Below, one piece after another: positions 17,195 to 26,774 of a DNA stretch of 64,000 nucleotides. The notes beneath the pieces are model-generated. The model worked only from the letters and a program-made list of their open reading frames with translations, was not told where the DNA came from and ran no database searches. A program made the position numbers and the translations under genes. Every line of letters begins with the position of its first letter. Within the stretch, counting starts at the first letter, position 1. The DNA lies in assembly GCA_002257025.1 (NCBI GenBank), contig NCHA01000001.1, forward strand, positions 372,001-436,000, read 5' to 3'. The DNA comes from Sphingobacteriales bacterium 16-39-50. GTDB taxonomy: Bacteria; Bacteroidota; Bacteroidia; Sphingobacteriales; Sphingobacteriaceae.

Positions 17195-19369
17195 ATGTCA
17201 TCTTTAAGATTCCAAGCATTAAATGCGGTACTTTCCAGGACAATTCCTGAAGGAAAATCTCTATCCTCAAAACTTTCTGAATTATATGGTGTAAATGTCT
17301 TCGACCAGAAAAAAATGAAAGACACTTTATCCAAGGAAGCTTACAACGGTATTATTGAGTCTGTTAACTCGGGCACTCCGATTGACAGAAGTATTTCAGA
17401 GCAGGTGGCTTCAGCAATGAAATCATGGGCTATGACAAAAGGTGCAACACACTATACACACTGGTTCCAGCCACTAACAGGTAGCACTGCTGAAAAGCAT
17501 GATTCTTTTTTTGAGCCAGGATCAGACGGTCATGGGATTGAAAAATTCTCAGGTGAGGCTTTAGCACAACAGGAGCCAGATGCTTCAAGTTTCCCTAATG
17601 GTGGTATCAGAAGCACTTTTGAAGCCCGCGGATATACTGCATGGGATCCATCATCACCTGCTTTTATTATAGGATCTACTTTATGTATACCTACTGTATT
17701 TATTTCCTATACCGGCGAGGCGCTTGATTACAAGGCTCCACTTCTTAAGGCAATCAGCCTGATGGATAAGGCAGCAGTTGCTGTGGCTCAGTATTTTGAC
17801 AAAGGAATTGAAAAGGTTAACAGTTCACTTGGAATTGAACAGGAATATTTCCTTGTTGACATTGCTTTATTTAATGCCAGACCAGATATGTATCTGACAG
17901 GCAGGACCTTATTCGGTCACATGTCAGCTAAAAATCAGCAATTAGACGATCATTATTTCGGATCAATTCCGGAACGTGTTCTTGCCTATATGGAAGATCT
18001 GGAAATTGAGGCGATAAAACTTGGTATACCTTTAAAAACCCGTCACAATGAGGTAGCACCTTCACAATTTGAATGTGCTCCGTTATATGAGGAGATGAAC
18101 CTTGCTATCGACCATAATTCGTTACTAATGGATTTAATGGATAAAGTAGCGAGAAGACATAACTTCAAGGTTTTATTACATGAAAAGCCATATGCTGGCA
18201 TCAATGGTTCGGGTAAACACAATAACTGGTCGCTGATTACTAATACAGGCAAGAATCTTCTTTCTCCGGGAAAAACTCCAAAAAACAATCTGATGTTCCT
18301 TACATTCTTTGTGAATACAATAAGGGCTGTATATGAATATTCAGATTTGTTAAGAGCATCTATTGCTTCAGTTAACAACGATCACCGTTTGGGAGCCAAT
18401 GAAGCCCCTCCGGCTATTATTTCAACCTTCCTTGGAAGTCAGTTAAATGATTTACTGGATGAGATCGAAACATCGAGAGTAACTTCAAAAATGAAGCAGG
18501 ATTCAGCATTGTGGACTAATATTCCAAAAATACCTTCTATCCTTCTTGACAATACCGACCGTAACCGTACATCGCCAATGGCATTTACCGGTAATAAGTT
18601 CGAACTTCGTGCTGTTGGATCATCAGCAAACTCAGCAAATCCGATGACAATATTAAACGTTATCGTTGCTGATCAGTTGAATAAATTTAAAGCAGAAGCA
18701 GATAAACTGATCAAAAAAGGCGAAAAGAAAGATGTGGCGATCATGACCATTATCAAACGCTACATAAAAGAATCCAAAAACATCCGCTTTGAAGGCAATG
18801 GATACAGCGATGAATGGGCTAAGGAAGCAGCAAAAAGAGGTTTATCAAATATTAAAACCACTCCGAAAGCACTGGATGTCTTACTAGACCCTAAAACTGA
18901 TAAGTTGTTTGAAGATACCGGTGTATTCAGCAAACGTGAGTCACATGCACGTCATGAAATCTTACTGGAAAGCTATTTCAAAAAGCTTCAGATAGAAGCC
19001 CGTGTTATGGGTGATTTGATCGATAACATGATTATACCTACTGCAATCAATTATCAAACAACACTGATCGAAAACGTAAAGGGTTTGAAAGAAATCGGGC
19101 TTAGTGAAGATACCTACAATGCTCAGCTTGAGATTATCAAGAAAATTTCAACGCATGTAAACTTTATCAGAACTGCAAATCTGGAAATGGTTAATGAGCG
19201 TAAAAAAGCAAATAACATTGAAGATATCAGAGATAAGTCTATCGCTTATGATGAAAAAGTAAAATCATACTTTGAACCAATCCGTTATCATGTTGATAAA
19301 TTAGAACAACTGGTTGATGATACAAAATGGCCTCTTCCAAAGTTTAGAGAGTTGTTGTTTATCAAGTAG
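17195..19369 (+). CDS. glnN: Glutamine synthetase type III
   Basis: 724 residues, the length of the GlnN (GSIII) family rather than the 450-470 of GSI. Family blocks include the N-terminal GSIII domain (LNAVLSRTIPEGKSL), PDASSFPNGGIRSTFEARGY, the ATP/glutamate region (NGSGKHNNWSL) and the C-terminal GSIII-specific helices. It makes glutamine from glutamate, ammonia and ATP and is the common glutamine synthetase of Bacteroidota. The gene stands alone, with a long T-rich upstream region and its own terminator, consistent with separate nitrogen-dependent control (inference). Confidence 0.96.
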   Translation: MSSLRFQALNAVLSRTIPEGKSLSSKLSELYGVNVFDQKKMKDTLSKEAYNGIIESVNSGTPIDRSISEQVASAMKSWAMTKGATHYTHWFQPLTGSTAEKHDSFFEPGSDGHGIEKFSGEALAQQEPDASSFPNGGIRSTFEARGYTAWDPSSPAFIIGSTLCIPTVFISYTGEALDYKAPLLKAISLMDKAAVAVAQYFDKGIEKVNSSLGIEQEYFLVDIALFNARPDMYLTGRTLFGHMSAKNQQLDDHYFGSIPERVLAYMEDLEIEAIKLGIPLKTRHNEVAPSQFECAPLYEEMNLAIDHNSLLMDLMDKVARRHNFKVLLHEKPYAGINGSGKHNNWSLITNTGKNLLSPGKTPKNNLMFLTFFVNTIRAVYEYSDLLRASIASVNNDHRLGANEAPPAIISTFLGSQLNDLLDEIETSRVTSKMKQDSALWTNIPKIPSILLDNTDRNRTSPMAFTGNKFELRAVGSSANSANPMTILNVIVADQLNKFKAEADKLIKKGEKKDVAIMTIIKRYIKESKNIRFEGNGYSDEWAKEAAKRGLSNIKTTPKALDVLLDPKTDKLFEDTGVFSKRESHARHEILLESYFKKLQIEARVMGDLIDNMIIPTAINYQTTLIENVKGLKEIGLSEDTYNAQLEIIKKISTHVNFIRTANLEMVNERKKANNIEDIRDKSIAYDEKVKSYFEPIRYHVDKLEQLVDDTKWPLPKFRELLFIK

Positions 19370-19418
19370 TATTGAGATTTGAGTACAGAGTATTGAGATT
19401 TGAAAATTCTGTACTAAG
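19370..19418. repeat. Heptamer repeat array after glnN
   Basis: It begins immediately after the glnN stop codon: TATTGAG, ATTTGAG, TACAGAG, TATTGAG, ATTTGAA, AATTCTG, TACTAAG. It shares words with the array at 19540-19595, and the glnN terminator lies between the two. Confidence 0.8.
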
Positions 19419-19421
19419 TTC

Positions 19422-19453
19422 AAAAAGAGTCCTCCTTCTGGGGGACTCTTTTT
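19422..19453 (+). terminator. Terminator of glnN
   Basis: AAAAAGAGTCCTCC pairs with GGGGGACTCTTTTT around a short loop; the second arm ends in a T-run. The flanking A-run would also let it work on the other strand. Confidence 0.88.
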
Positions 19454-19539
19454 ATTTATGATACATTAATATAATCCTGAATTAGCAGATTGATTTCGAT
19501 TACAAGTTTTTAACTAATAGTCAAAAACAAAATTTCTTG

Positions 19540-19595
19540 TATTGAGTACTAAATACTCAATACTCAATACTAAATACTCACTACTAAGTACTATT
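19540..19595. repeat. Heptamer repeat array (TACTMAA-like)8 in the purM promoter
   Basis: Eight 7-mers in exact register: TATTGAG, TACTAAA, TACTCAA, TACTCAA, TACTAAA, TACTCAC, TACTAAG, TACTATT. The last word runs into the purM -7 box. Confidence 0.9.
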
Positions 19596-19599
19596 TTTG
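19592..19599 (+). promoter_or_regulatory. -7 promoter box TATTTTTG for purM
   Basis: Exact TAnnTTTG match only six bases before the purM ATG, implying a leaderless or nearly leaderless mRNA. The upstream promoter element would have to lie inside the heptamer array. Confidence 0.6.
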
Positions 19600-19604
19600 C
19601 ATCA

Positions 19605-20798
19605 ATGTCAGATCTAAAATATAACCAGCGGGGCGTTTCTGCCGATAAAGAAGATGTGCATAATGCCATCAAAAATATAGATAAAGGTATTTTTCCAAAG
19701 GCTTTTTGCAAAATTATTCCTGATATTCTGGGATCTGATGATGATTACTGCAATATCATGCATGCAGATGGTGCCGGTACAAAATCATCTCTTGCCTATG
19801 TTTATTGGAAAGAGACCGGTGATATTTCCGTTTGGAGAGGAATTGCTCAGGATGCAATTATTATGAATCTTGACGACCTGCTTTGTGTTGGGGCCACAGA
19901 TAGTATTTTATTGTCGTCAACCATTGGCAGGAATAAAAATCTTGTTCCCGGCGAAGTCATTGCAGAACTGATTAACGGTACTGAAGATATCCTGACTGAA
20001 TTACGCAAATTAGGAATAGGAATTTATTCAACCGGAGGTGAAACCGCTGATGTTGGGGATATCGTCAGAACAATCATTGTTGATTCTACAGTAACCTGCA
20101 GAATGAAAAGATCGGATATCATCTCGAATGATAAGATCCGGAAAGGCGATGTAATAGTTGGACTATCTTCGTATGGCAAAGCCAGTTATGAAACAGAATA
20201 TAATGGAGGAATGGGATCCAATGGTTTGACCTCGGCAAGACATGATGTTTTTCAGAAATACATTGCAGAGAAATATCCTGAAAGTTATGATCCTGCGGTT
20301 CCATATGAACTGCTTTTCTCAGGGAATAAAAAACTGACGGACGTTATTAAAATACCCGCGACTGAATTTAATGAAAGTTTAAGCCTCAGTGCGGGCAAAC
20401 TGGTTCTTTCCCCAACCCGAACCTATGCTCCTATCATAAAAAAGATTCTTGATCAATACCGTTCTCAGATTCATGGTATGGTACATTGCAGTGGCGGTGC
20501 TCAGACCAAGATTCTTCACTTCATTGATAATCTTCATATCATAAAAGATAACATGATGGCTGTTCCACCACTATTTAATTTAATTCAGGAGCAATCAGGA
20601 ACAGATTGGAAAGAGATGTATAAGGTTTTCAATATGGGTCATCGGATGGAATTCTATGTACCTTCAGAAATCGCTGATGATATAATAAGAATATCAAAAG
20701 AATTCAATGTAGATGCACAAATTATTGGCCGTGTTGAGGATTCTATTAAGAAACAGGTGACTATTCGTTCGGATTATGGGGAATTTACCTATAACTGA
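19605..20798 (+). CDS. purM: Phosphoribosylformylglycinamidine cyclo-ligase (AIR synthase)
   Basis: 397 residues from the ATG at 19605 (MSDLKYNQRG). An in-frame ATG 21 codons upstream lies inside the heptamer repeats, and translating it would only read repeat sequence (KYSILNTKYSLL), so it is rejected. Family blocks: GAGTKSSLAY, DDLLCVGA, STGGETADVGD and the C-terminal ATP-binding half. The enzyme closes FGAM to AIR in de novo purine synthesis. It is similar to the longer PurM form I associate with Bacteroidota. A hairpin repeat separates it from the convergent S46 peptidase. Confidence 0.93.
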   Translation: MSDLKYNQRGVSADKEDVHNAIKNIDKGIFPKAFCKIIPDILGSDDDYCNIMHADGAGTKSSLAYVYWKETGDISVWRGIAQDAIIMNLDDLLCVGATDSILLSSTIGRNKNLVPGEVIAELINGTEDILTELRKLGIGIYSTGGETADVGDIVRTIIVDSTVTCRMKRSDIISNDKIRKGDVIVGLSSYGKASYETEYNGGMGSNGLTSARHDVFQKYIAEKYPESYDPAVPYELLFSGNKKLTDVIKIPATEFNESLSLSAGKLVLSPTRTYAPIIKKILDQYRSQIHGMVHCSGGAQTKILHFIDNLHIIKDNMMAVPPLFNLIQEQSGTDWKEMYKVFNMGHRMEFYVPSEIADDIIRISKEFNVDAQIIGRVEDSIKKQVTIRSDYGEFTYN

Positions 20799-20800
20799 AT

Positions 20801-20830
20801 AGGATTGTAGGATTAAAGGATTGTAGGATT
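20801..20830. repeat. Octamer repeat (AGGATTNN)4
   Basis: AGGATTGT, AGGATTAA, AGGATTGT, AGGATTAT, starting three bases after the purM stop. It is the only array of this kind here with an 8-bp rather than a 7-bp period. Confidence 0.75.
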
Positions 20831-20835
20831 ATAAG

Positions 20836-20888
20836 AAGGCTGACAGGGTTTGGAACCCTGTCAGCCTTTTCAAAACCCTGTCAGCCTT
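20836..20888. terminator. Dispersed 15-bp-arm hairpin, copy 1 (bidirectional terminator candidate)
   Basis: AAGGCTGACAGGGTT (20836-20850), loop TGG, AACCCTGTCAGCCTT (20854-20868): perfect arms. A second copy of the right arm follows at 20874-20888. It sits between convergent purM and the S46 peptidase gene. The same hairpin is at 29428-29460. Confidence 0.8.
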
Positions 20889-20899
20889 CTTTATTACTA

Positions 20900-23104
20900 T
20901 TACTTTAAGATTAGTTTTTCTTTAGGAACAGGTAATTTATTAGTTCTGATATCCATCTCATTGATGATATTCTTTGCTCCTCCCAGAACATCGATACACC
21001 AGAGAACAAAGCGAATATCTACAGATATTGTACGCTTATACTGCTTATCAAAGGCAATATCTCCGCTCATTGCTTCCCAGTTACCATCAAAGGCAATACC
21101 AATCAGCTCTCCGCTCCCATTCAGTACCGGAGATCCGGAATTACCTCCAGTAATATCATTATTGCTAATGAAACCAACATTGAGCGTTCCATTCTCTGCA
21201 TATTGCCTGAAATCGCGTTTGGCATAAGCATCAATTAAAGATTGAGGAAGATCAAATTCATCATCACCAGGCTGATATTTAGCCATCATCCCATCAATGG
21301 TGGTGGTGATATTATAGGTAATTCCGTCCTTCGGACTATAGTTCTGAATTTGTCCGTAGCTGATACGCATTGTTGAATTCGCATCAGGATAGATTAAAGC
21401 ACCTTTATTTTTTGCCAATAAAGCCTTAAGGTACAGATTATCCAGTCGATTTTTCTCTGCCTGAAACTGACTGTATACTGTACCAAAGTTATTCTTCACA
21501 TAGTCCTGAGGAACTAAATTAAGGGCATACTTATAAGCCGGATCATTTTGAAGTTCTTCTATTGATGGATTACTTAGAAATTTCCTCAGGCTTTCAGGCT
21601 CAATCAGCTTGCTATTTTTCCATAAATTGTCAGCATAGTTCTGGAAGGTAGCCTCTGCTGAACCTTTCCAAAAATCTTCGACAATTAGCGCAATGAACTT
21701 CGGATGTTGTGATTTGGGAACATCGTTGTAAAAGGAACTTAATACCTGGGCAAAAATTTTCTTATCAGCAGTCTCATTATAAGTCTTCTGATAAGTACTT
21801 ACCATAGTATTTAAATTCTGATTTAGCTGTGAAATATATGCTGAATCATCCTTACGGGCGTTCATAGACTTGATTGTACTTCCAAGCTGGGATACATTTC
21901 TGACCCACGGTGAGGCAAGAAGCCCTTCATTGAGATATGTAAAATGAACAGCATATGGCTCGAATGCTGAATAGGCATTTTTATATTGAGCCATTAAATT
22001 TGCATTTTCAGGTGATGATAAAGCCCATTGACTGAAATCATTTTCCTGCTTTTGCTTTTCTTCATATATTTTTAATCTCTTTAATTGCTCTGTCTGGCCA
22101 ATAAAATACTTCCAGTAATTTGCAATATTAGCATAGATTGATGATAGGGCAAGCCGTGTATCATCACTTTTATCCATCTCTTCTTTCCATGCTTTTAAGC
22201 GAATATCCCTCAATTTAACAATTGTAGGGTTTGTCTTTTCAATAGCCATTTGAACCCCATAAGAGGTAAGATATCGGTCTGTACGTCCAGGAAAACCATA
22301 AACCATTGAAAAATCACCATTCTTTACCCCTTTGATAGAAATAGGAAGTGATTTTTTAGGAGTATATGGCTTGTTAGTGGCAGAATAAGTTGCAGATTTA
22401 TTATTCTGATCTGCATAAACACGAAAAACAGAGAAATCACCGGTTTGGCGTGGCCATTCCCAGTTATCGGTATCTCCACCGAATTTACCTATTGATTGTG
22501 GTGGGGTACCTACCAAACGGATATCATTAAAACGTTCATATATAAAAAGCAGGTATTGATTGGCTTTATACACATCTCTGACATCTGCTTCCCAGGTTTT
22601 ACCAGCAGTGGCATCAGCACTGATTGTTTTACTGATTTCTGCAATTTTTGCAGCTTTATCCTTTTCCTCAACATTATTTAAAGCAGCCATTACTTTAGGA
22701 GTAACATCTTCCATACGTACAAGAAAACGTACAAAAAGCCCCTGAATCGGTTTCTCTTCCTGATAAGACTTTGCATAAAATCCATTATCCAGGATATTAT
22801 TTTCAACGGTTGAATTTGAAGCAACGGCATCATACCCGCAATGATGATTTGTTAAAATCAAACCATTTTTTGACACAATTTCACCGGTACAGAAACCACC
22901 GAATGATACGATAGCATCTTTAATACTTGCCTTATTTACACTATACAAATCTTCAGGGGTTAATTTGAAGCCCTGTTTTTTCATTTGATTGTAGTTCTTG
23001 CCTATTAGCATAGGCAGCCACATTCCTTCGTCGGCTTTAACCGGATTTCCAAAACCCAGCACAAATGCCAGCAGCAGCGCCACGGCATAATTCACTTTTT
23101 TCAT
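20900..23104 (-). CDS. S46-family dipeptidyl-peptidase (DPP7-like)
   Basis: 734 residues with a signal peptide (1-24, ending PVKA), so periplasmic or surface-exposed. The chymotrypsin-fold halves carry the catalytic histidine (LTNHHCGYD, about 87-88) and serine (TGGNSGSPV, about 655); the aspartate should lie in the stretch after DNWEWPRQTGDFSVFR. Eighteen residues after the serine is glycine (AFDGNWE), the position where DPP11 enzymes have arginine for acidic P1 residues, so a DPP7-type preference for hydrophobic P1 is expected. The enzyme would trim dipeptides from extracellular peptides as nutrients. It has its own promoter box after the receptor-gene terminator. Confidence 0.92.
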   Translation of the reverse strand: MKKVNYAVALLLAFVLGFGNPVKADEGMWLPMLIGKNYNQMKKQGFKLTPEDLYSVNKASIKDAIVSFGGFCTGEIVSKNGLILTNHHCGYDAVASNSTVENNILDNGFYAKSYQEEKPIQGLFVRFLVRMEDVTPKVMAALNNVEEKDKAAKIAEISKTISADATAGKTWEADVRDVYKANQYLLFIYERFNDIRLVGTPPQSIGKFGGDTDNWEWPRQTGDFSVFRVYADQNNKSATYSATNKPYTPKKSLPISIKGVKNGDFSMVYGFPGRTDRYLTSYGVQMAIEKTNPTIVKLRDIRLKAWKEEMDKSDDTRLALSSIYANIANYWKYFIGQTEQLKRLKIYEEKQKQENDFSQWALSSPENANLMAQYKNAYSAFEPYAVHFTYLNEGLLASPWVRNVSQLGSTIKSMNARKDDSAYISQLNQNLNTMVSTYQKTYNETADKKIFAQVLSSFYNDVPKSQHPKFIALIVEDFWKGSAEATFQNYADNLWKNSKLIEPESLRKFLSNPSIEELQNDPAYKYALNLVPQDYVKNNFGTVYSQFQAEKNRLDNLYLKALLAKNKGALIYPDANSTMRISYGQIQNYSPKDGITYNITTTIDGMMAKYQPGDDEFDLPQSLIDAYAKRDFRQYAENGTLNVGFISNNDITGGNSGSPVLNGSGELIGIAFDGNWEAMSGDIAFDKQYKRTISVDIRFVLWCIDVLGGAKNIINEMDIRTNKLPVPKEKLILK

Positions 23105-23133
23105 AAAATGGAATTTTAATTAATTGGTTAAGG

Positions 23134-23141
23134 CAAATATA
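23134..23141 (-). promoter_or_regulatory. -7 promoter box TATATTTG for the S46 peptidase
   Basis: Exact TAnnTTTG on the minus strand, about 30 bases before the start codon and downstream of the receptor-gene terminator. Confidence 0.55.
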
Positions 23142-23183
23142 CAGCCAAAAGCAATAAAACCTGATACTTGATTTTCTTTCTTC

Positions 23184-23220
23184 AAAAAAAAAGCCCCGGA
23201 TAAAATCCGGAGCTTTTTTA
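23184..23220 (-). terminator. Terminator of the TonB-dependent receptor gene
   Basis: On the minus strand GCTCCGGAT pairs with ATCCGGGGC (one mismatch or G-U) around TTT, flanked by A and T runs; nine T residues follow. It lies 16 bases past the receptor stop codon. Confidence 0.92.
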
Positions 23221-23235
23221 AAAATATACAGTCTA

Positions 23236-26200
23236 CTATTGGAAATTGTAACGGAATCCAAATTGCATGTAATATGTTGAAGCAAAAGTCTGAGTAGTTC
23301 CAAAAGTTGAACTAACAGGCTTGTTATTAAAGGTATTTAACCAGAATGTAGGTTTGGTTGATCCACCAGGAGTTAATGCTGTAACATTTCTAGGAACAAG
23401 AACTCCTGCAGTTTGTACAAAATTCACATTACCCCAGCTACTGTTTAACATATTACCGAAATTCATAATATCCATTGTGAACTGGAAATTGTTTCTGCTT
23501 TTACCAAAGTTCTTGAAAATTTCCTGAGTTAATCTGATGTCCACCTGATTTCTCCATGGCAATTTTCCTCCGCTACGTTCAGCATATTTACCTTTATTCT
23601 TCTTCAGATAATCATCCTGCTCAATATAAGCAAAGAATAAATCACTTTGCTGCTGTGCAGTATAAGCTACGTTACTTGTTGCAGACGAAGCAGGGCGATC
23701 TGCGAATGTTATTTCGCTTGCATCCCTAGGTATGTAAATTAAATCATTGGTCTGCCCGTCACGGTTAAAGTCAGTAGAATAGGTATAAGAGAACCTGCCT
23801 TGATGTGAAGCCTCGAAGAACATAGATACGGAAGTTGCGAGGTTTTTGATGTACTCTTTACGGTATGATAGACCTGCAATTACACGATGAGGTCTATTAA
23901 AATTTGAATAACTCAAACCAGGATTATTTCCGGTATTTGATGTTTGAGTTAATGACCATGTATTAAATAATTGGTCACCATTACCATCATAAAGAACTCT
24001 TTGCTCGCTTCTGGTATAAGATACCTGAGCTGATAAGCCTCTGCTGAATGATTTATTTAAAGATGCAGTAAGGAACCATGAATGTCCATCCTGTACATTA
24101 TCTAATACTACAGGGTTTAATGCACCTGTTCCGGTTGCACTTGCCTGACCATTGGTTAGTTTATTAATAAACTTGCTAACATTTGCTGCAGGATACATTG
24201 GACGATTATCCGGATATCCACTAACATTCAAAGGAGTTGGATTAACAAGATTGACATTGAATCCCTTAGCTATGTTTATGTCTTTGTTATAAATACCTTC
24301 TAAAGTACCTACAATTCCCCACGGTAATTTCGCATCTAAAGCTAAACTGCTTTTCCATGTTTGTGGAAACTTGAAATCGGGATCAATGGCACTGATTGTT
24401 GCAGGAATAGAAGTTCCAGCTGCCGGAGGTGTTGCTGGAAGATATTTGCGGATATCCTGACTGAATGGTCCGGGAGTATTTGCAGTACCATTCCAGTTTT
24501 GGGTAAACTGAATCAGACCGGCATCACCTGATTGTGCTACAATCCATACAAAAGGCACTTTGGTAGTAAAAATACCGGTACCACCTCTCAACTGTAAAGA
24601 ACGATCACCTTTTACATCATAATTGAAGCCAATTCTCGGAGAAAGCATAATCCTTTCCTTTGGTAATACTCCAGTATCTAATTTTCTGCCTTCAGAAAAA
24701 GTTAACGGAGCGATTAAAGGGTGGGTTTTGATTTCGGGCACATCCGGATAAGTAGGCAACTCAAAGCGTAAACCTGCTGTGATGTTCAGTTTCTCTCCTA
24801 TACGGAAGTTATCCTGAAAATAGGCTGAATACTGCTGGAATTTAAATGTTGGGAAAGCCTGAGCATAGCCTGGTGATAGGGAATAAGTAATTGCATAATC
24901 ATTTGGTTTTACCCCATTAACGAAATCATCCCAGGAATTGAAACGGTATGCACCGGTTCCAAAACGCTGGAAGCCATTTTTTGTGGTACTGAAGTCCATT
25001 TGCAAACCAAGTGTTAGTTCATGATTTCCTAAACTCATAGTCAGGTTATCTGTGAAACTGTAGGTTTGAACATCTCTTAAGTTTCCGTAAGTGAAAGGCT
25101 CATATCCGAAAGTTGTAAAAGCCGTACCGTCTTTCATGATATCAACCAAAGGAAAAACATCACTTTCTGACCCTCTTGGATCATTCTGGTGCGTAAAACT
25201 TCCTCTCAATGTATTTGAAAGTTTTGAACCTAGCGTCGAGTTTAATTCAGCCGCCAAAGAGTACTGATTAGCTTCCTGAGTATAGTTTGAATTACTGAAA
25301 TGAAGGTGACCAGGACTATTCCTTCCACCATTATTCGGAAAATTAAATCCTAATCCGCTAGTTGAACCACTGATAAAAGAAGGTGTAGCACTTTCAACCT
25401 GATTATAACGAATATTAAAACGGTGATCTTTATTGATATTCCAGTCCAGTCTGGCTAAAATTTTATTATTATAACTTTCATTGGCATATCCCTGATAGAT
25501 TCCCGGATCATAATTGTAGGTTCTCATCAAGTAACTGCGAATATTGTCCAATTCAGTCATCGTTGGACGTGCAATATTAGGATTTGAACCAAATGGTGCA
25601 GATGGAGAAGCTGCCATTCTGCTCTGACCTGGTCTAACCTGGCTGGTTCGGTCAATATTTGCAAAGAAAAAGAGCTTATTTTTAATAATTGGGCCTCCTA
25701 AACTAAGAGCAAATTGGGTTTCATCAAGAGGTTGTAATACAATGTTATTTCCACCTACTTTATTACCCTGATTGCTTTCATTTCTAAATCCAAAAAAGGC
25801 ATTTCCGAAAAAATCATTTCTTCCTGAACGTGTAACGGCATTAATAGCACTACCCACAAAACCAGACATTCTAACGTCATAAGGTGTTACATTCACAGAA
25901 ACTTCTTCGATCGCATCGATAGAGATTGGTGAACCTCCAGCAGGTAAATTACTGCCAATTCCAAATTGGTTGTTAAAATCAGAACCATCCACTGTAAAGT
26001 TGTTCTGACGATAATTTCCGCCACCAATGGATGCACCATTTGCCTGTGGGGTAAATTTGGTAAGGTCATTTACACTCCTGCTTACAGTTGGCACATTCTG
26101 TATCTGAGCACGACCAAGGTTGGTTGTTGAGCCGGTGCGGTTTGCATTCAATACTGAATTTGGATCCTGAGCAGTAATTACAACCTCCTGCAGCTCCCTT

Positions 26201-26529
26201 CCCGATGCGGTCAATAATACATTTAAAACAAATGGCTCACCCAGTTTCAAAATCACTTCACTGAATGACTCAGATTGGTAACCTACATAGGATACCACGA
26301 TTAGATATGGCCCCCCTACACGCATGTTAGGGATATTGAATCTTCCGTCTATACCGGAAGAGGAACCGTAAACGGTACCTGTAGGCTGATGTGTAGCCTT
26401 TATCGTAGCACCAATAAGCGATTCCTTTGAATCGCGGATAGTACCCGACAAACTACTGGTTGTAACCTGCGCACTAATATTAAATGCAACAAATACCACA
26501 ACTAGCGTTGAGAGTAAAAACTTCTTCAT
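23236..26529 (-). CDS. TonB-dependent receptor, Oar-like
   Basis: 1097 residues. A signal peptide (1-20) is followed by a carboxypeptidase-regulatory-like beta domain (about 22-108; SLSGTIRDSKESLIGATI), then a plug domain (about 115-235; FTVDGSDFNNQFG) and a large outer-membrane beta-barrel ending in an aromatic-rich strand (FGFRYNFQ). It matches the Oar/TonB-dependent receptor group of Bacteroidota. No SusD partner is adjacent, so it is not a standard polysaccharide-uptake pair, and the ligand is unknown. It is followed by the S46 peptidase gene as a separate unit, and a role in peptide uptake is possible but only suggested by location. Confidence 0.9.
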   Translation of the reverse strand: MKKFLLSTLVVVFVAFNISAQVTTSSLSGTIRDSKESLIGATIKATHQPTGTVYGSSSGIDGRFNIPNMRVGGPYLIVVSYVGYQSESFSEVILKLGEPFVLNVLLTASGRELQEVVITAQDPNSVLNANRTGSTTNLGRAQIQNVPTVSRSVNDLTKFTPQANGASIGGGNYRQNNFTVDGSDFNNQFGIGSNLPAGGSPISIDAIEEVSVNVTPYDVRMSGFVGSAINAVTRSGRNDFFGNAFFGFRNESNQGNKVGGNNIVLQPLDETQFALSLGGPIIKNKLFFFANIDRTSQVRPGQSRMAASPSAPFGSNPNIARPTMTELDNIRSYLMRTYNYDPGIYQGYANESYNNKILARLDWNINKDHRFNIRYNQVESATPSFISGSTSGLGFNFPNNGGRNSPGHLHFSNSNYTQEANQYSLAAELNSTLGSKLSNTLRGSFTHQNDPRGSESDVFPLVDIMKDGTAFTTFGYEPFTYGNLRDVQTYSFTDNLTMSLGNHELTLGLQMDFSTTKNGFQRFGTGAYRFNSWDDFVNGVKPNDYAITYSLSPGYAQAFPTFKFQQYSAYFQDNFRIGEKLNITAGLRFELPTYPDVPEIKTHPLIAPLTFSEGRKLDTGVLPKERIMLSPRIGFNYDVKGDRSLQLRGGTGIFTTKVPFVWIVAQSGDAGLIQFTQNWNGTANTPGPFSQDIRKYLPATPPAAGTSIPATISAIDPDFKFPQTWKSSLALDAKLPWGIVGTLEGIYNKDINIAKGFNVNLVNPTPLNVSGYPDNRPMYPAANVSKFINKLTNGQASATGTGALNPVVLDNVQDGHSWFLTASLNKSFSRGLSAQVSYTRSEQRVLYDGNGDQLFNTWSLTQTSNTGNNPGLSYSNFNRPHRVIAGLSYRKEYIKNLATSVSMFFEASHQGRFSYTYSTDFNRDGQTNDLIYIPRDASEITFADRPASSATSNVAYTAQQQSDLFFAYIEQDDYLKKNKGKYAERSGGKLPWRNQVDIRLTQEIFKNFGKSRNNFQFTMDIMNFGNMLNSSWGNVNFVQTAGVLVPRNVTALTPGGSTKPTFWLNTFNNKPVSSTFGTTQTFASTYYMQFGFRYNFQ

Positions 26530-26577
26530 AAATTGTACTTTAAGTGAGACTGATTAATTGGTTTGTTATAATCTGCG

Positions 26578-26585
26578 CAAAGATA
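26578..26585 (-). promoter_or_regulatory. -7 promoter box TATCTTTG for the TonB-dependent receptor
   Basis: Exact TAnnTTTG on the minus strand, about 49 bases before the receptor start. Confidence 0.55.
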
Positions 26586-26733
26586 TGTACACAATCTGAA
26601 TATTAGGCAGTTCCAGTATTAACTTAATGTTAATTTTCAGAGATTTTTTTGACAATTAACACTTTTCAACATGTTGAAATTGAATCTGTGCTGATACTCA
26701 AATCAAATATTTTCAACCCGATAAGTATTTTGT

Positions 26734-26741
26734 TAGATTTG
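26734..26741 (+). promoter_or_regulatory. -7 promoter box TAGATTTG for lpdA
   Basis: Exact TAnnTTTG, 34 bases before the start codon. Confidence 0.6.
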
Positions 26742-26774
26742 CGCTGAATCTCTATTGTATTATTTATATAAAAT

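Noticed and set aside
19542-19604. Upstream ATG for purM
   Set aside because: The extension reads only heptamer repeats, and the promoter box lies between that ATG and the chosen start.
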